DNA from: Myoxocephalus aenaeus
Taxonomy: Eukaryota > Chordata > Actinopteri > Perciformes > Cottidae
Assembly (NCBI GenBank): GCA_038501785.1
Contig: JBAMJR010000139.1
Location: forward strand, 1 to 64,000
DNA: 64,000 bases
Direction of reading: 5' to 3'
This document shows, piece by piece, positions 54,313 to 64,000 of the stretch. A program made the translations under genes and the position numbers. How positions within the stretch are numbered: position 1 is the first letter of the stretch; each line of letters starts with the position of its first letter. The notes beneath the pieces were generated by a model, which did not search any database, was not told the DNA's origin, and saw only the letters and a list, made by a program, of their open reading frames with translations.

Positions 54313-57300
54313 ATGGCGCCCCCCATCCCGCTGCTAGCAGGTGGGTCTTTTTAGTTGTCATTTAAACTGTTTGCTGTGTTTGAGATGTTGACACCGACGT
54401 GTTACCGAACTACCAGATACCGGAAGCGACCGGAGAGCATGCGCGCGCATGTCCGCGACCGGTAGTTCTAGTAGTTCTGTTAGGACGCATGGCGCCAAAC
54501 TCAGAGTGAAATCTGTAGTTTTCTGTTGACCTGGTTTAGTTGGATACACAACACGTCCTAGAGAAAAGCACAGAGTCTTCTGGTGGCTTCGGCTTCATTA
54601 AAATAAACCAGAAACAATCCAGTGCGTTAGGAACGCGCTTCTAACGCGGTCACGCGCTCACAGGATGAAAGGCCCCGCTGCAGCTAGAGGGTCTAACAGC
54701 TCTGACGTCACGGCTGTCTGAAGATGAGTCCCACTTGTTGCTACAGGAAACGTCTTCAGTCATTTCATAGAACACACTGCTGATGTGTGTAACTACTGAT
54801 GTCCTATGACGTCACGTTGTTTAAATAAAGTTGTGTTCATTTAGTTTAAAATTAGTCCGTTTCACTACTCATTTCACGAAAAGAAATGAAGACACAAAAA
54901 GACATGGACGTGTCCTTCCTCTGAGGTGTGGGAGGAAGAGGAGGAAGAGGAGGTGTCCTCTAGAAGCGTCCCCCAGGTGGACATGATCACATGACCTGTG
55001 TTGTGTTTCAGTGACATGATCACATGACCTGTGTTGTGTTTCAGTGACATGATCACATGACCTGTGTTGTGTTTCAGTGACATGATCACATGACCTGTGT
55101 TGTGTTTCAGTGACATGATCACATGACCTGTGTTGTGTTTCAGTGACATGATCACATGACCTGTGTTGTGTTTCAGTGACATGATCACATGACCTGTGTT
55201 GTGTTTCAGTGACATGATCACATGACCAGAATCAGAAACCCAGAAACTGTTTATTAGCCAGGAATGTTTTCACACAAACGAGGAATTTTTTGAGGCGGAA
55301 GGTGCAGACATTGGACATGGGACGTAAGAAGAGACAAACAACAATCAACAATCAACAATCAACGAAAACAACAGTGCAATTGGTATTAAAATATGTGTAA
55401 GATAAGATAAAGTGCTCAGTCAACAGATACGTTAATGTTAATGTACGTTAAAGTGACGTGTGTGTTTAAGTTAAAGTGTATGTTAAAGTGACGAGTGTTT
55501 AAGTATGCGGTGTGCAGAGGAGTGAATGGTAAAGAGAAATAAAAATAAAAATTAAGAGTAAAAATTAAAATAGCTGGGGGTGACAGACAGTCAGTGGGGG
55601 ACCCGAGCCCCATTGATGAGCCCGACTGCTGACGGGAAGAAACTGTTATTGTGGCGTGAGGTCTTGGTCCTGATGGACCTCAGCCTCCTGCCAGAGGGGA
55701 GGGACTCCAACAGGATATGTCCAGGGTGAGAGGGGTCAGCTGCAATCTTCCTGGCTCGCCTCAGAGTCCTGGAGGCGAACAAGTCCTGGAGGGATGGCAG
55801 ATTACAGCCAATCACCTCTCAGCAGAGCGGATGATGCGCCGCAGCCTGGCCTTGTCCTTGGCAGTGGCTGCGGTGTGCCAGACGGTGATGGAGGAGCAGA
55901 GGATGGACTCAATGATGGCAGTGTAGAAGTGCACCATCATTTTCTTCGGCAGGTTGAACTTCTTCAGCTGCCTCAGGAAGAACATCCTCTGCTGGGCCTT
56001 CTTGGCGATGGAGCTGATGTTCAGTTCCCACTTGAGGTCCTGGGTTAGGATGGAGCCCAGGAAGAGGAAGGACTCCACAGCGTCGACGGGGGAGTCACAC
56101 AGGGTGAGAGGGGCGGGTGGGGCTGCGTTCTTTCTGAAGTCCACAACCATCTCCACTGTCTTCAGAGCGTTGAGCTCCAGGTTGTTCTGGCTGCACCAGG
56201 TCTCCAGGTGGTCAGTCTCCCACCTGTAGGCGGACTCGTCCCCACCAGAGATGAGTCCAATGAGGGTGGTGTCATCCGCGAACTTCAGGAGCTTGACGGA
56301 CTGGTGACTGGAGGTGCAGCTGTTGGTGTACAGCGAGAAGAGCAGAGGGGAAAGAACGCAGCCTTGGGGGGAACCGGTGCTGGTGGTCCGAGAGCCTGAG
56401 ACGTGTTTCCCCAGCCTCACGTGCTGCTTCCTGTCAGTCAGGAAGTCTGTGATCCAGCTGCAGGTGGAGTCGGGCACGTGCAGCTGGGAGAGCTTGTCCT
56501 GCAGCAGAGATGGGATGATGGTGTTGAAGGCAGAGCTGAAGTCCACGAACAGGATCCTGGCGTAGGTTCCTGGGGAGTCCAGATGCTGGAGGATGTAGTG
56601 GAGGGCCATGTTGACAGCATCGTCTACAGACCTGTTGGCCCTGTAGGCGAACTGCAGAGGGTCCAGGAGTGGGTCAGTCAGGGTTTTGAGGTGGGACAGG
56701 ACCAGGCGCTCAAAAGACTTCATGACCACAGAGGTCAGGGCGACGGGCCTGTAGTCATTGAGTCCTGTGATCCTGGGTTTCTTGGGGACGGGGATGATGG
56801 TGGAGGCCTTGAAGCAGGCTGGCACGTGGCATGTCTCCAGGGAGGTGTTGAAGATCTCAGTGAACACCGGAGACAGCTGATCAGCACAGTGCTTCAGGGT
56901 GGAGGGTGAGACAGAGTCCGGGCCCGCTGCTTTGCGGGGATTCTGCTTTTTGAAGAGCCTGTTGACGTCCCTCTCCAGAATAGTGAGGGTCGTCGCTGGG
57001 GAGGCGTGAGCCCCTGATGGGGAGGGGGAGATGATGGTCTGTGGCTGGCTGATGGGCCTGTGGGGCGTGGCGTCAGGACTGCTCCATTGTCTATCGAAGC
57101 GACAGTAGAACTCGTTCAGCTCGTCTGCCAGGCGGAGGTCGTTCATGGCGTGGGGGGTTTAGGCTTGTAGTTGGTGATCTGCCTGAGCCTCTCCAGACAG
57201 AAGCAGAGTCACTTGCTGAGAGCTGTTGTTGCAGTTTCTCAGAGTACAGTCGTTTAGCATCTCTCACCGCCTTGCTAAACCTGTATTTTGACTCTGTGTA

Positions 57301-60300
57301 CAAGTCCTTGTCCCCACTCCTGAATGCCTGGTCCTTGTGCAGCCTTAGCTTCCTGAGTTCCGCTGTGAACCAGGGTTTGTCGTTGTTATAACTCACCCTG
57401 GTGCTGGTTGGAACACAGCTGTCCTCACAGAAGCTGATGTAGGAAGTTACAGCCTCTGTGTACTCATCCAGACTGTTAGTAGCAGTCCTGAAGACATCCC
57501 AGTCTGTACAGTCCAAGTAACCTGAAGATCCTCCAGAGCCTCACTGGTCCACTTCTTGAACTTCCTCACCACAGGTTTGCAGAGCTTTAGTTTCTGCCTG
57601 TATGAGGGAATCAGGTGAACCATGGCGTGGTCAGAGTTTCCCAGAGCAGCACGAGGAACGGCGTGATAAGCCCCACTGATTGTGGTGTAGCAGTGGTCCA
57701 GAATGCTCTTCTCTCTAGTAGGGCATTTAATAGACTGTCTGTATTTAGGGAGTTCATGGCTGAGGTTTCCTTTGTTAAAGTCCCCAAGGACAATAACTAA
57801 AGAGTCCGGGTAGGTCCGCTCCACACACCGTATCTGCTCGGCGAGCGTCCGCTGTGCGTCCTGCGCGTTGGCCTGCGGCGCCATGTAAACACCGACCAGG
57901 ATGAAGGAAGCGAACTCACGTGGGGAGTAGAAGGGTTTGCAGTGGATGATGAGGGATTCCAGGTCCGGCGAACAGTACTGTAGAATCACTGTTACGTCGT
58001 TTCACCAGCCGTTGTTGAGGTAGAAGCAGATTCCTCCACCCTTCGTTTTGCCGGAGAGCTCCGTGTCGCGGTCCGCTCTGAACAGCTGGAAGCCGGCCAG
58101 CTGGAACGCGGAGTCCGGTATCGATCCACAGAGCCAGGTCTCCGTGAAGCACAGAACGGAGGGAGAAGAAAAGTCTCTGTCTCTCCCAACAAGGAGCTGA
58201 AGTTCGTCCAGTTTGTTGCACAATGAGCGGACGTTGGAGAGAAATATGCCCGGCAGCGCTGTGCGGGATCCCCGTTTACGGAGACGCAGCAGCGCTGTGC
58301 GGGATCCCCGTTTACGGAGACGCAGCAGCGCTGTGCGGGATCCCCGTTTACGGAGACGCAGCAGCGCTGTGCGGGATCCCCGTTTACGGAGACGCAGCAG
58401 CGCGTCGGCACGTTTCCCTCTCCTGCGGCGTCTCACTGCGTGAGCCAAGGTGAGCGCACCTTTCACGAGAATGTCCAGTAGTTCCACAGAGGTTAAAGAA
58501 GCTGGGGTTGTTACCCTGATGTTCATGAGCTCATCTCTGGTGAAAGAGCCCCGGGAATCGCAGCAGAAAGCAGCATTTAAGACAAAAAGAACAATAAACA
58601 ATGAGCACCTGCATGCCGAGGCAGCCATCGTCGGCGCCATCTTAGATCAACCTGTGTTGTGTTTCAGTGACATGATCACATGACCTGTGTTGTGATCACA
58701 TGACCTGTGTTGTGTTTCAGTGCGCGGGTCAGACGGGACGTCTCTGCTCTCTGGTCCTCCCTCATGTGAGCAGCACTCGTCCTTCAAGAGGTAATGCATC
58801 ACTGCAGCGTTAGCACTAGCATTAGCATTAGCATGTGTGACAGGTGTGTCTTTGTCTCAGGGACCCTCGGTCCAGCAGGTGTGTCTCCTTCAGCAGAGAT
58901 GGGACGCTGTTTGGTTGGTGCAACGGACTTAAGTAATTATTCTCCCATATAATATTAATAATAATTCATGTTATAATAATGATAATAACATGTTTCATGT
59001 TATAATGATAACATGATTCATATTGTCTCTCAGTGTCTCTGTGGTGAAGTCTTCAGATGGATCTGTTGTCTCCACCTTGGACCTCCCAAAGACGTCTCTG
59101 CTGGAAATATCTCCTCTCAACAACATCCTGGCCACCTGGCAACCGTACAGCAGTAAGTTAGACTGTGTGACTGTTAGACTGTGTGACTGACTGTGTGACT
59201 GACTGTTAGACTGTGTGTCTGTTAGACTGTGTGTCTGTTAGACTGTGTGACTGTTAGACTGTGTGACTGTGTGACTGACTGTGACTGTTAGACTGTGTGA
59301 CTGACTGTTAGACTGTGTGACTGTTAGACTGTGTGACTGTTAGACTGTGTGACTGACTGTTAGACTGTGTGACTGTTAGACTGTGTGACTGTGTGACTGA
59401 CTGTGACTGTTAGACTGTGTGACTGACTGTTAGACTGTGTGACTGTTAGACTGTGTGACTGTTAGACTGTGTGACTGACTGTTAGACTGTGTGACTGACT
59501 GTTAGACTGTGTGACTGTTAGACTGTGTGACTGTTAGACTGTGTGACTGTGTGACTGACTGTTAGACTGTGTGACTGTTAGACTGTGTGACTGTGTGACT
59601 GACTGTGACTGTTAGACTGTGTGACTGACTGTGTGACTGACTGTTAGACTGTGTGACTGTTAGACTGTGTGACTGTTAGACTGTGTGACTGACTGTTAGA
59701 CTGTGTGACTGTTAGACTGTGTGACTGACTGTGTGACTGACTGTTAGACTGTGTGACTGACTGTTAGACTGTGTGACTGTTAGACTGTGTGACTGTTAGA
59801 CTGTGTGACTGACTGTGTGACTGACTGTTAGACTGTGTGACTGTTAGACTGTGTGACTGACTGTTAGACTGTGTGACTGTTAGACTGTGTGACTGACTGT
59901 GACTGACTGTGACTGACTGTGTGACTGTGTGACTGTTAGACTGTGTGACTGACTGTGTGACTGACTGTTAGACTGTGTGTCTGTTTGACTGTGTGACTGA
60001 CTGTGACTGTTATACTGTGTGACTGACTGTTAGACTGTGTGACTGACTGTGTGACTGTGTGTCTGTTAGACTGTGTGTCTGACTGTGTGTCTGACTGTGT
60101 GACTGTGTGACTGACTGTGTGACTGACTGTTAGACTGTGTGACTGTGTGACTGACTGTGACTGACTGTGTGACTGACTGTTAGACTGTGTGACTGTTAGA
60201 CTGTGTGACTGTGTGACTGACTGTGACTGTTAGACTGTGTGACTGACTGTTAGACTGTGTGACTGTTAGACTGTGTGACTGTTAGACTGTGTGACTGTGT

Positions 60301-63300
60301 GACTGACTGTGACTGTTAGACTGTGTGACTGACTGTGTGACTGACTGTTAGACTGTGTGACTGTTAGACTGTGTGACTGTGTGACTGACTGTTAGACTGT
60401 GTGACTGTTAGACTGTGTGACTGACTGTGTGACTGACTGTTAGACTGTGTGACTGACTGTTAGACTGTGTGACTGTTAGACTGTGTGACTGACTGTGTGA
60501 CTGTGTGACTGTGTGACTGACTGTTAGACTGTGTGACTGACTGTGACTGACTGTGTGACTGTGTGACTGTTTGACTGACTGTTATACTGTGTGACTGACT
60601 GTTAGACTGTGTGACTGACTGTGTGACTGTGTGTCTGTTATACTGTGTGACTGACTGTTAGACTGTGTGACTGACTGTGTGACTGTGTGTCTGTTAGACT
60701 GTGTGTCTGACTGTGTGTCTGACTGTGTGACTGTGTGACTGACTGTGTGACTGACTGTTAGACTGTGTGTCTGTTAGACTGTGTGACTGTGTGACTGACT
60801 GTGTGACTGTGTGACTGACTGTTAGACTGTGTGACTGTGTGACTGACTGTTAGACTGTGTGTCTGTTAGACTGTGTGACTGACTGTGACTGTTAGACTGT
60901 GTGACTGACTGTGTGTCTGTGTGACTGTGTGACTGACTGTTAGACTGTGTGACTGTTAGACTGTGTGACTGTTAGACTGTGTGACTGTGTGACTGACTGA
61001 CTGTTAGACTGTGTGACTGACTGTGTGACTGTTAGACTGTGTGACTGACTGTGTGACTGTTAGACTGTGTGACTGTGTGTCTGTTAGACTGTGTGTCTGT
61101 GTGACTGACTGTTAGACTGTGTGACTGACTGTGTGACTGTCTGTGTGACTGTCTGTTAGACTGTGTGTCTGACTGTTAGACTGTGTGACTGTGTGACTGA
61201 CTGTGTGACTGACTGTGTGACTGTTAGACTGTGTGACTGACTGTGTGACTGACTGTTAGACTGTGTGTCTGTTAGACTGTGTGACTGACTGTGACTGTTA
61301 TACTGTGTGACTGACTGTGACTGTTAGACTGTGTGACTGACTGTGTGTCTGACTGTGTGACTGACTGTGACTGTTAGACTGTGTGACTGACTGTGTGTCT
61401 GACTGTGTGACTGACTGTGTGACTGACTGTTAGACTGTGTGACTGACTGTGTGACTGACTGTTAGACTGTGTGTCTGTTAGACTGTGTGACTGTGTGACT
61501 GACTGTGTGACTGTGTGACTGACTGTGTGACTGACTGTTAGACTGTGTGTCTGTTAGACTGTGTGACTGTGTGACTGACTGTGACTGTTAGACTGTGTGA
61601 CTGACTGTGTGACTGACTGTTAGACTGTGTGTCTGTTAGACTGTGTGACTGTGTGACTGACTGTGTGACTGACTGTTAGACTGTGTGTCTGTTAGACTGT
61701 GTGACTGACTGTGACTGTTAGACTGTGTGACTGACTGTGTGACTGTTAGACTGTGTGACTGACTGTGTGACTGTTAGACTGTGTGACTGTGTGTCTGTTA
61801 GACTGTGTGTCTGTGTGACTGACTGTGACTGTTAGACTGTGTGACTGACTGTGTGACTGTTAGACTGTGTGACTGTGTGTCTGTTAGACTGTGTGACTGT
61901 GTGACTGACTGTGACTGTTAGACTGTGTGACTGACTGTGTGACTGTTAGACTGTGTGACTGTTAGACTGTGTGACTGTGTGACTGACTGTGACTGTTAGA
62001 CTGTGTGACTGACTGTGTGACTGTTAGACTGTGTGACTGTGTGTCTGTTAGACTGTGTGTCTGTGTGACTGACTGTTAGACTGTGTGACTGACTGTGTGA
62101 CTGTCTGTGTGACTGTCTGTTAGACTGTGTGTCTGACTGTGTGACTGTTAGACTGTGTGACTGTGTGACTGACTGTGTGACTGACTGTTAGACTGTGTGT
62201 CTGTTAGACTGTGTGACTGTGTGACTGACTGTTAGACTGTGTGTCTGTTAGACTGTGTGACTGACTGTGTGACTGTGTGACTGACTGTTAGACTGTGTGA
62301 CTGACTGTGTGACTGACTGTTAGACTGTGTGACTGACTGTGTGACTGACTGTGTGACTGACTGTGTGTCTGTTAGACTGTGTGACTGTGTGACTGACTGT
62401 TAGACTGTGTGTCTGTTAGACTGTGTGTCTGTTAGACTGTGTGACTGACTGTGTGACTGTGTGACTGTGTGACTGACTGTTAGACTGTGTGACTGACTGT
62501 GTGACTGTCTGTTAGACTGTGTGACTGTTAGACTGTGTGACTGACTGTGTGACTGACTGTGTGTCTGTTAGACTGTGTGTCTGTTAGACTGTGTGGCCGT
62601 GTGACTGTTAGACTGTGTGACTGACTGTGTGTCTGTTAGACTGTGTGACTGACTGTGTGACTGTTAGACTGTGTGACTGTGTGTCTGTTACACTGTGTGA
62701 CTGACTGTGTGACTGTGTCTGTGTGACTGACTGTTAGACTGTGTGACTGACTGTGTCTGTTAGACTGTGTGACTGTTAGACTGTGTGACTGTTAGACTGT
62801 GTTACTGTGTGTCTGTTAGACTGTGTGTCTGTGTGACTGACTGTTAGACTGTGTGACTGACTGTGTGACTGACTGTGACTGTCTGTTAGACTGTCTGACT
62901 GACTGTGTGACTGTGTGTCTGTGTGACTGACTGTGTGTCTGTGTGACTGTTAGACTGTGTGACTGACTGTTAGACTGTGTGTCTGTGTGTCTGACTGTTA
63001 GACTGTGTGTCTGACTGTTAGACTGTGTGACTGACTGTGTGACTGACTGTTAGACTGTGTGTCTGTTAGACTGTGTGTCTGTGTGACTGACTGTTAGACT
63101 GTGTGACTGACTGTTAGACTGTGTGACTGTTAGACTGTGTGACTGTTAGACTGTGTGACTGTTAGACTGACTGTTAGACTGTGTGACTGACTGTTAGACT
63201 GTGTGACTGTTAGACTGTGTGACTGTTAGACTGTGTGTCTGTTAGACTGTGTGTCTGTGTGACTGACTGTTAGACTGTGTGACTGACAAACTGTGTGACT

Positions 63301-63508
63301 GTTAGACTGACTGTGTGACTGACTGTTAGACTGTGTGACTGACTGTGACTGTGTGATTGTTAGTCTGTTAGTCTGTGTGACTGTGTGTCTTTATGATGTG
63401 TGTTTCAGAGCCTAAAGACAGCGCTCAGGGTGAAGCTAACCTCCAGCTCTGGGACTTACAGAGCGGTGAGCTGATCAAAGCTCTGTATCAGAAGAAGCTG
63501 GACTCATG
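54313..63508 (+). CDS. eif2a: Eukaryotic translation initiation factor 2A, 5' part
   Basis: WD-repeat (beta-propeller) factor that can deliver initiator tRNA in a GTP-independent way and supports non-canonical initiation; not the eIF2 alpha subunit. Exons in the window: 54313-54340, 58721-58790, 58861-58932, 59034-59152, 63409-63508; GT-AG with agreeing phases, 129 residues plus two bases, gene continuing past the right edge. The start MAPPIPLLA followed by VRGSDGTSLLSGPPS fits the vertebrate protein. Blade motifs seen: CVSFSRDGTLFGWCNG, LLEISPLNNILATWQPYS and NLQLWDLQSGELIKAL with the WD-like ending. Human eIF2A has 585 residues, so about a fifth is covered. Intron 1 holds a minisatellite and a LINE, intron 4 is 4.2 kb of minisatellite. 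Divergent serp1 shares the upstream region. Confidence 0.95.
54985..55225. repeat. 33-bp minisatellite copying the eif2a exon-2 acceptor
   Basis: About seven copies of TGACATGATCACATGACC...GTGTTGTGTTTCAG. The unit resumes after the LINE at 58653-58720 and its last copy provides the true acceptor GTGTTGTGTTTCAG at 58720, so each unit carries the same pyrimidine tract and AG. Confidence 0.95.
55226..58652 (-). mobile_element. Long L2/CR1-superfamily LINE with endonuclease and RT
   Basis: Minus strand. From 58640: a start-like MAPTMAASACRCSLF, a four-copy 12-residue repeat, then APE-type endonuclease pieces (IFLSNVRSLCNKLDEL, FTETWL, IVLGDFNKGNLS, NSDHAMVHL) and the RT (57146-55812) with the same motifs as the copy at 2828. 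Breaks: a stop near 57990, frame changes near 57450-57515 and 57100-57150, and the same frame break at 55812-55815 that the other copy has at 3440-3443. The 3' end at 55226 has AGAATC. It sits inside the eif2a intron-1 minisatellite with almost no target duplication visible. Confidence 0.9.
58245..58405. repeat. Four-copy 36-bp in-frame repeat inside the LINE
   Basis: Copies of CGCTGTGCGGGATCCCCG...GACGCAGCAG; on the minus strand each reads LLRLRKRGSRTA, so the repeat keeps the LINE frame. The unit contains a BamHI-type GGATCC. Confidence 0.95.
59153..63390. repeat. 4.2-kb minisatellite filling eif2a intron 4
   Basis: Units of GTGTGACTGACTGTTAGACT, GTGTGACTGTTAGACT and GTGACTGACT in shuffled order. 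The first unit is the donor itself (GTAAGTTAGACTGTGTGACT) and the array stops 20 bp before the acceptor (63408). Confidence 0.97.
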
Positions 63509-63542
63509 GTGAGTGTGTGTGTGTGTGTGTGTGTGCGCGCGT

Positions 63543-63700
63543 CATACTGAGCTGTGATTGGCTGCAGGTGTCCGTGTCATACTGAGCTGTGATTGGCTGC
63601 AGGTGTCCGTGTCATACTGAGCTGTGATTGGCTGCAGGTGTCCGTGTGCGTGTCATACTGAGCTGTGATTGGCTGCAGGTGTCCGTGTGCGTGTCATACT
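63543..63700. repeat. 35-41-bp tandem repeat, eif2a intron 5
   Basis: Four copies of GTCATACTGAGCTGTGATTG...GCAGGTGTCCGT following a GT run at the donor (63509-63540). Confidence 0.95.
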
Positions 63701-63703
63701 GAG

Positions 63704-64000
63704 CCAGGGCCGGCTCTAGCACTTTGGGTGCCCTAGGCGAGATTGAGTTTTGCGCCCCCCCCCCCCCCCCCCTCTCATATATTAACTTAACTGCTTTACT
63801 TTGCATAGCAGTTTTTCACCCATTATAATTCTACTATTCTACATTGCTGTTCAACAATAAATGGTGCATGGACAACAAACACCAGAATAGTTTCAGAACA
63901 TTTTCTTTTTTAGTATTTTAAATAATTTATTACACACTCAAAGTTAGGATTAAATTAACTCCATAAACTGTGACAAAAACACTCTTTTGTTCAAATATGT
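63704..64000. mobile_element. End of a probable DNA transposon, cut by the window edge
   Basis: Starts CAGGGCCGGCTCTAGCAC followed by a C run and AT-rich sequence. The GC-rich CAGGGCCGGC start resembles hAT-type terminal repeats; the other end is not in the window. Confidence 0.4.

Overview
The window looks like nuclear DNA of a spiny-rayed (percomorph-type) teleost fish. It holds split vertebrate genes with GT-AG introns, a class II MHC beta gene whose beta-2 domain is cut by an extra intron (a feature known from neoteleosts), and fish-typical mobile elements (L2-clade LINEs with short tandem-repeat tails, a Rex3/RTE LINE ending in TGGA repeats, hAT elements with 8-bp target duplications, a Gypsy pol fragment). 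Class II MHC genes argue against gadiform cods, which are known to have lost them. I did not assign a species.

Layout: (1) 1-14.7 kb: 3' half of ap2m1 (+), AP-2 clathrin adaptor mu subunit; its introns are almost entirely tandem repeats. (2) 14.7-21.4 kb: intergenic; GT microsatellite, tRNA-derived SINE, a Rex3 LINE with a minisatellite grown inside it, and two more minisatellites. (3) 21.6-31.8 kb: mmp23 (+), with a CpG-rich putative promoter; the first coding exon is not securely found. (4) 33.3-37.5 kb: MHC class II alpha gene (+) with a recognisable X/Y-box promoter, a poly-methionine leader and a minisatellite that repeats the last splice acceptor in frame. (5) 40.3-48.5 kb: MHC class II beta gene (+) whose beta-1 exon is damaged, with a nest of LINE, hAT and other DNA elements in the next intron. 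(6) 48.8-51.85 kb: Gypsy fragment and a large palindromic minisatellite. (7) 51.9-64 kb: serp1 (-) and eif2a (+), head to head as in human; eif2a runs off the right edge. Its intron 1 holds a long L2-type LINE and its intron 4 is 4.2 kb of minisatellite.

The outstanding property is tandem repetition: by my tally about 40% of the window is micro- or minisatellite, and many arrays fill introns from donor to acceptor. Several arrays visibly copy a splice-acceptor region (MHC II alpha intron 3, eif2a intron 1) or a transposon segment (Rex3 leader, Gypsy RT). LINE and hAT insertions lie inside many arrays. The genes do not form one pathway, apart from the paired MHC II alpha/beta genes (antigen presentation) and the serp1/eif2a pair (ER stress and translation), which probably share a promoter region.
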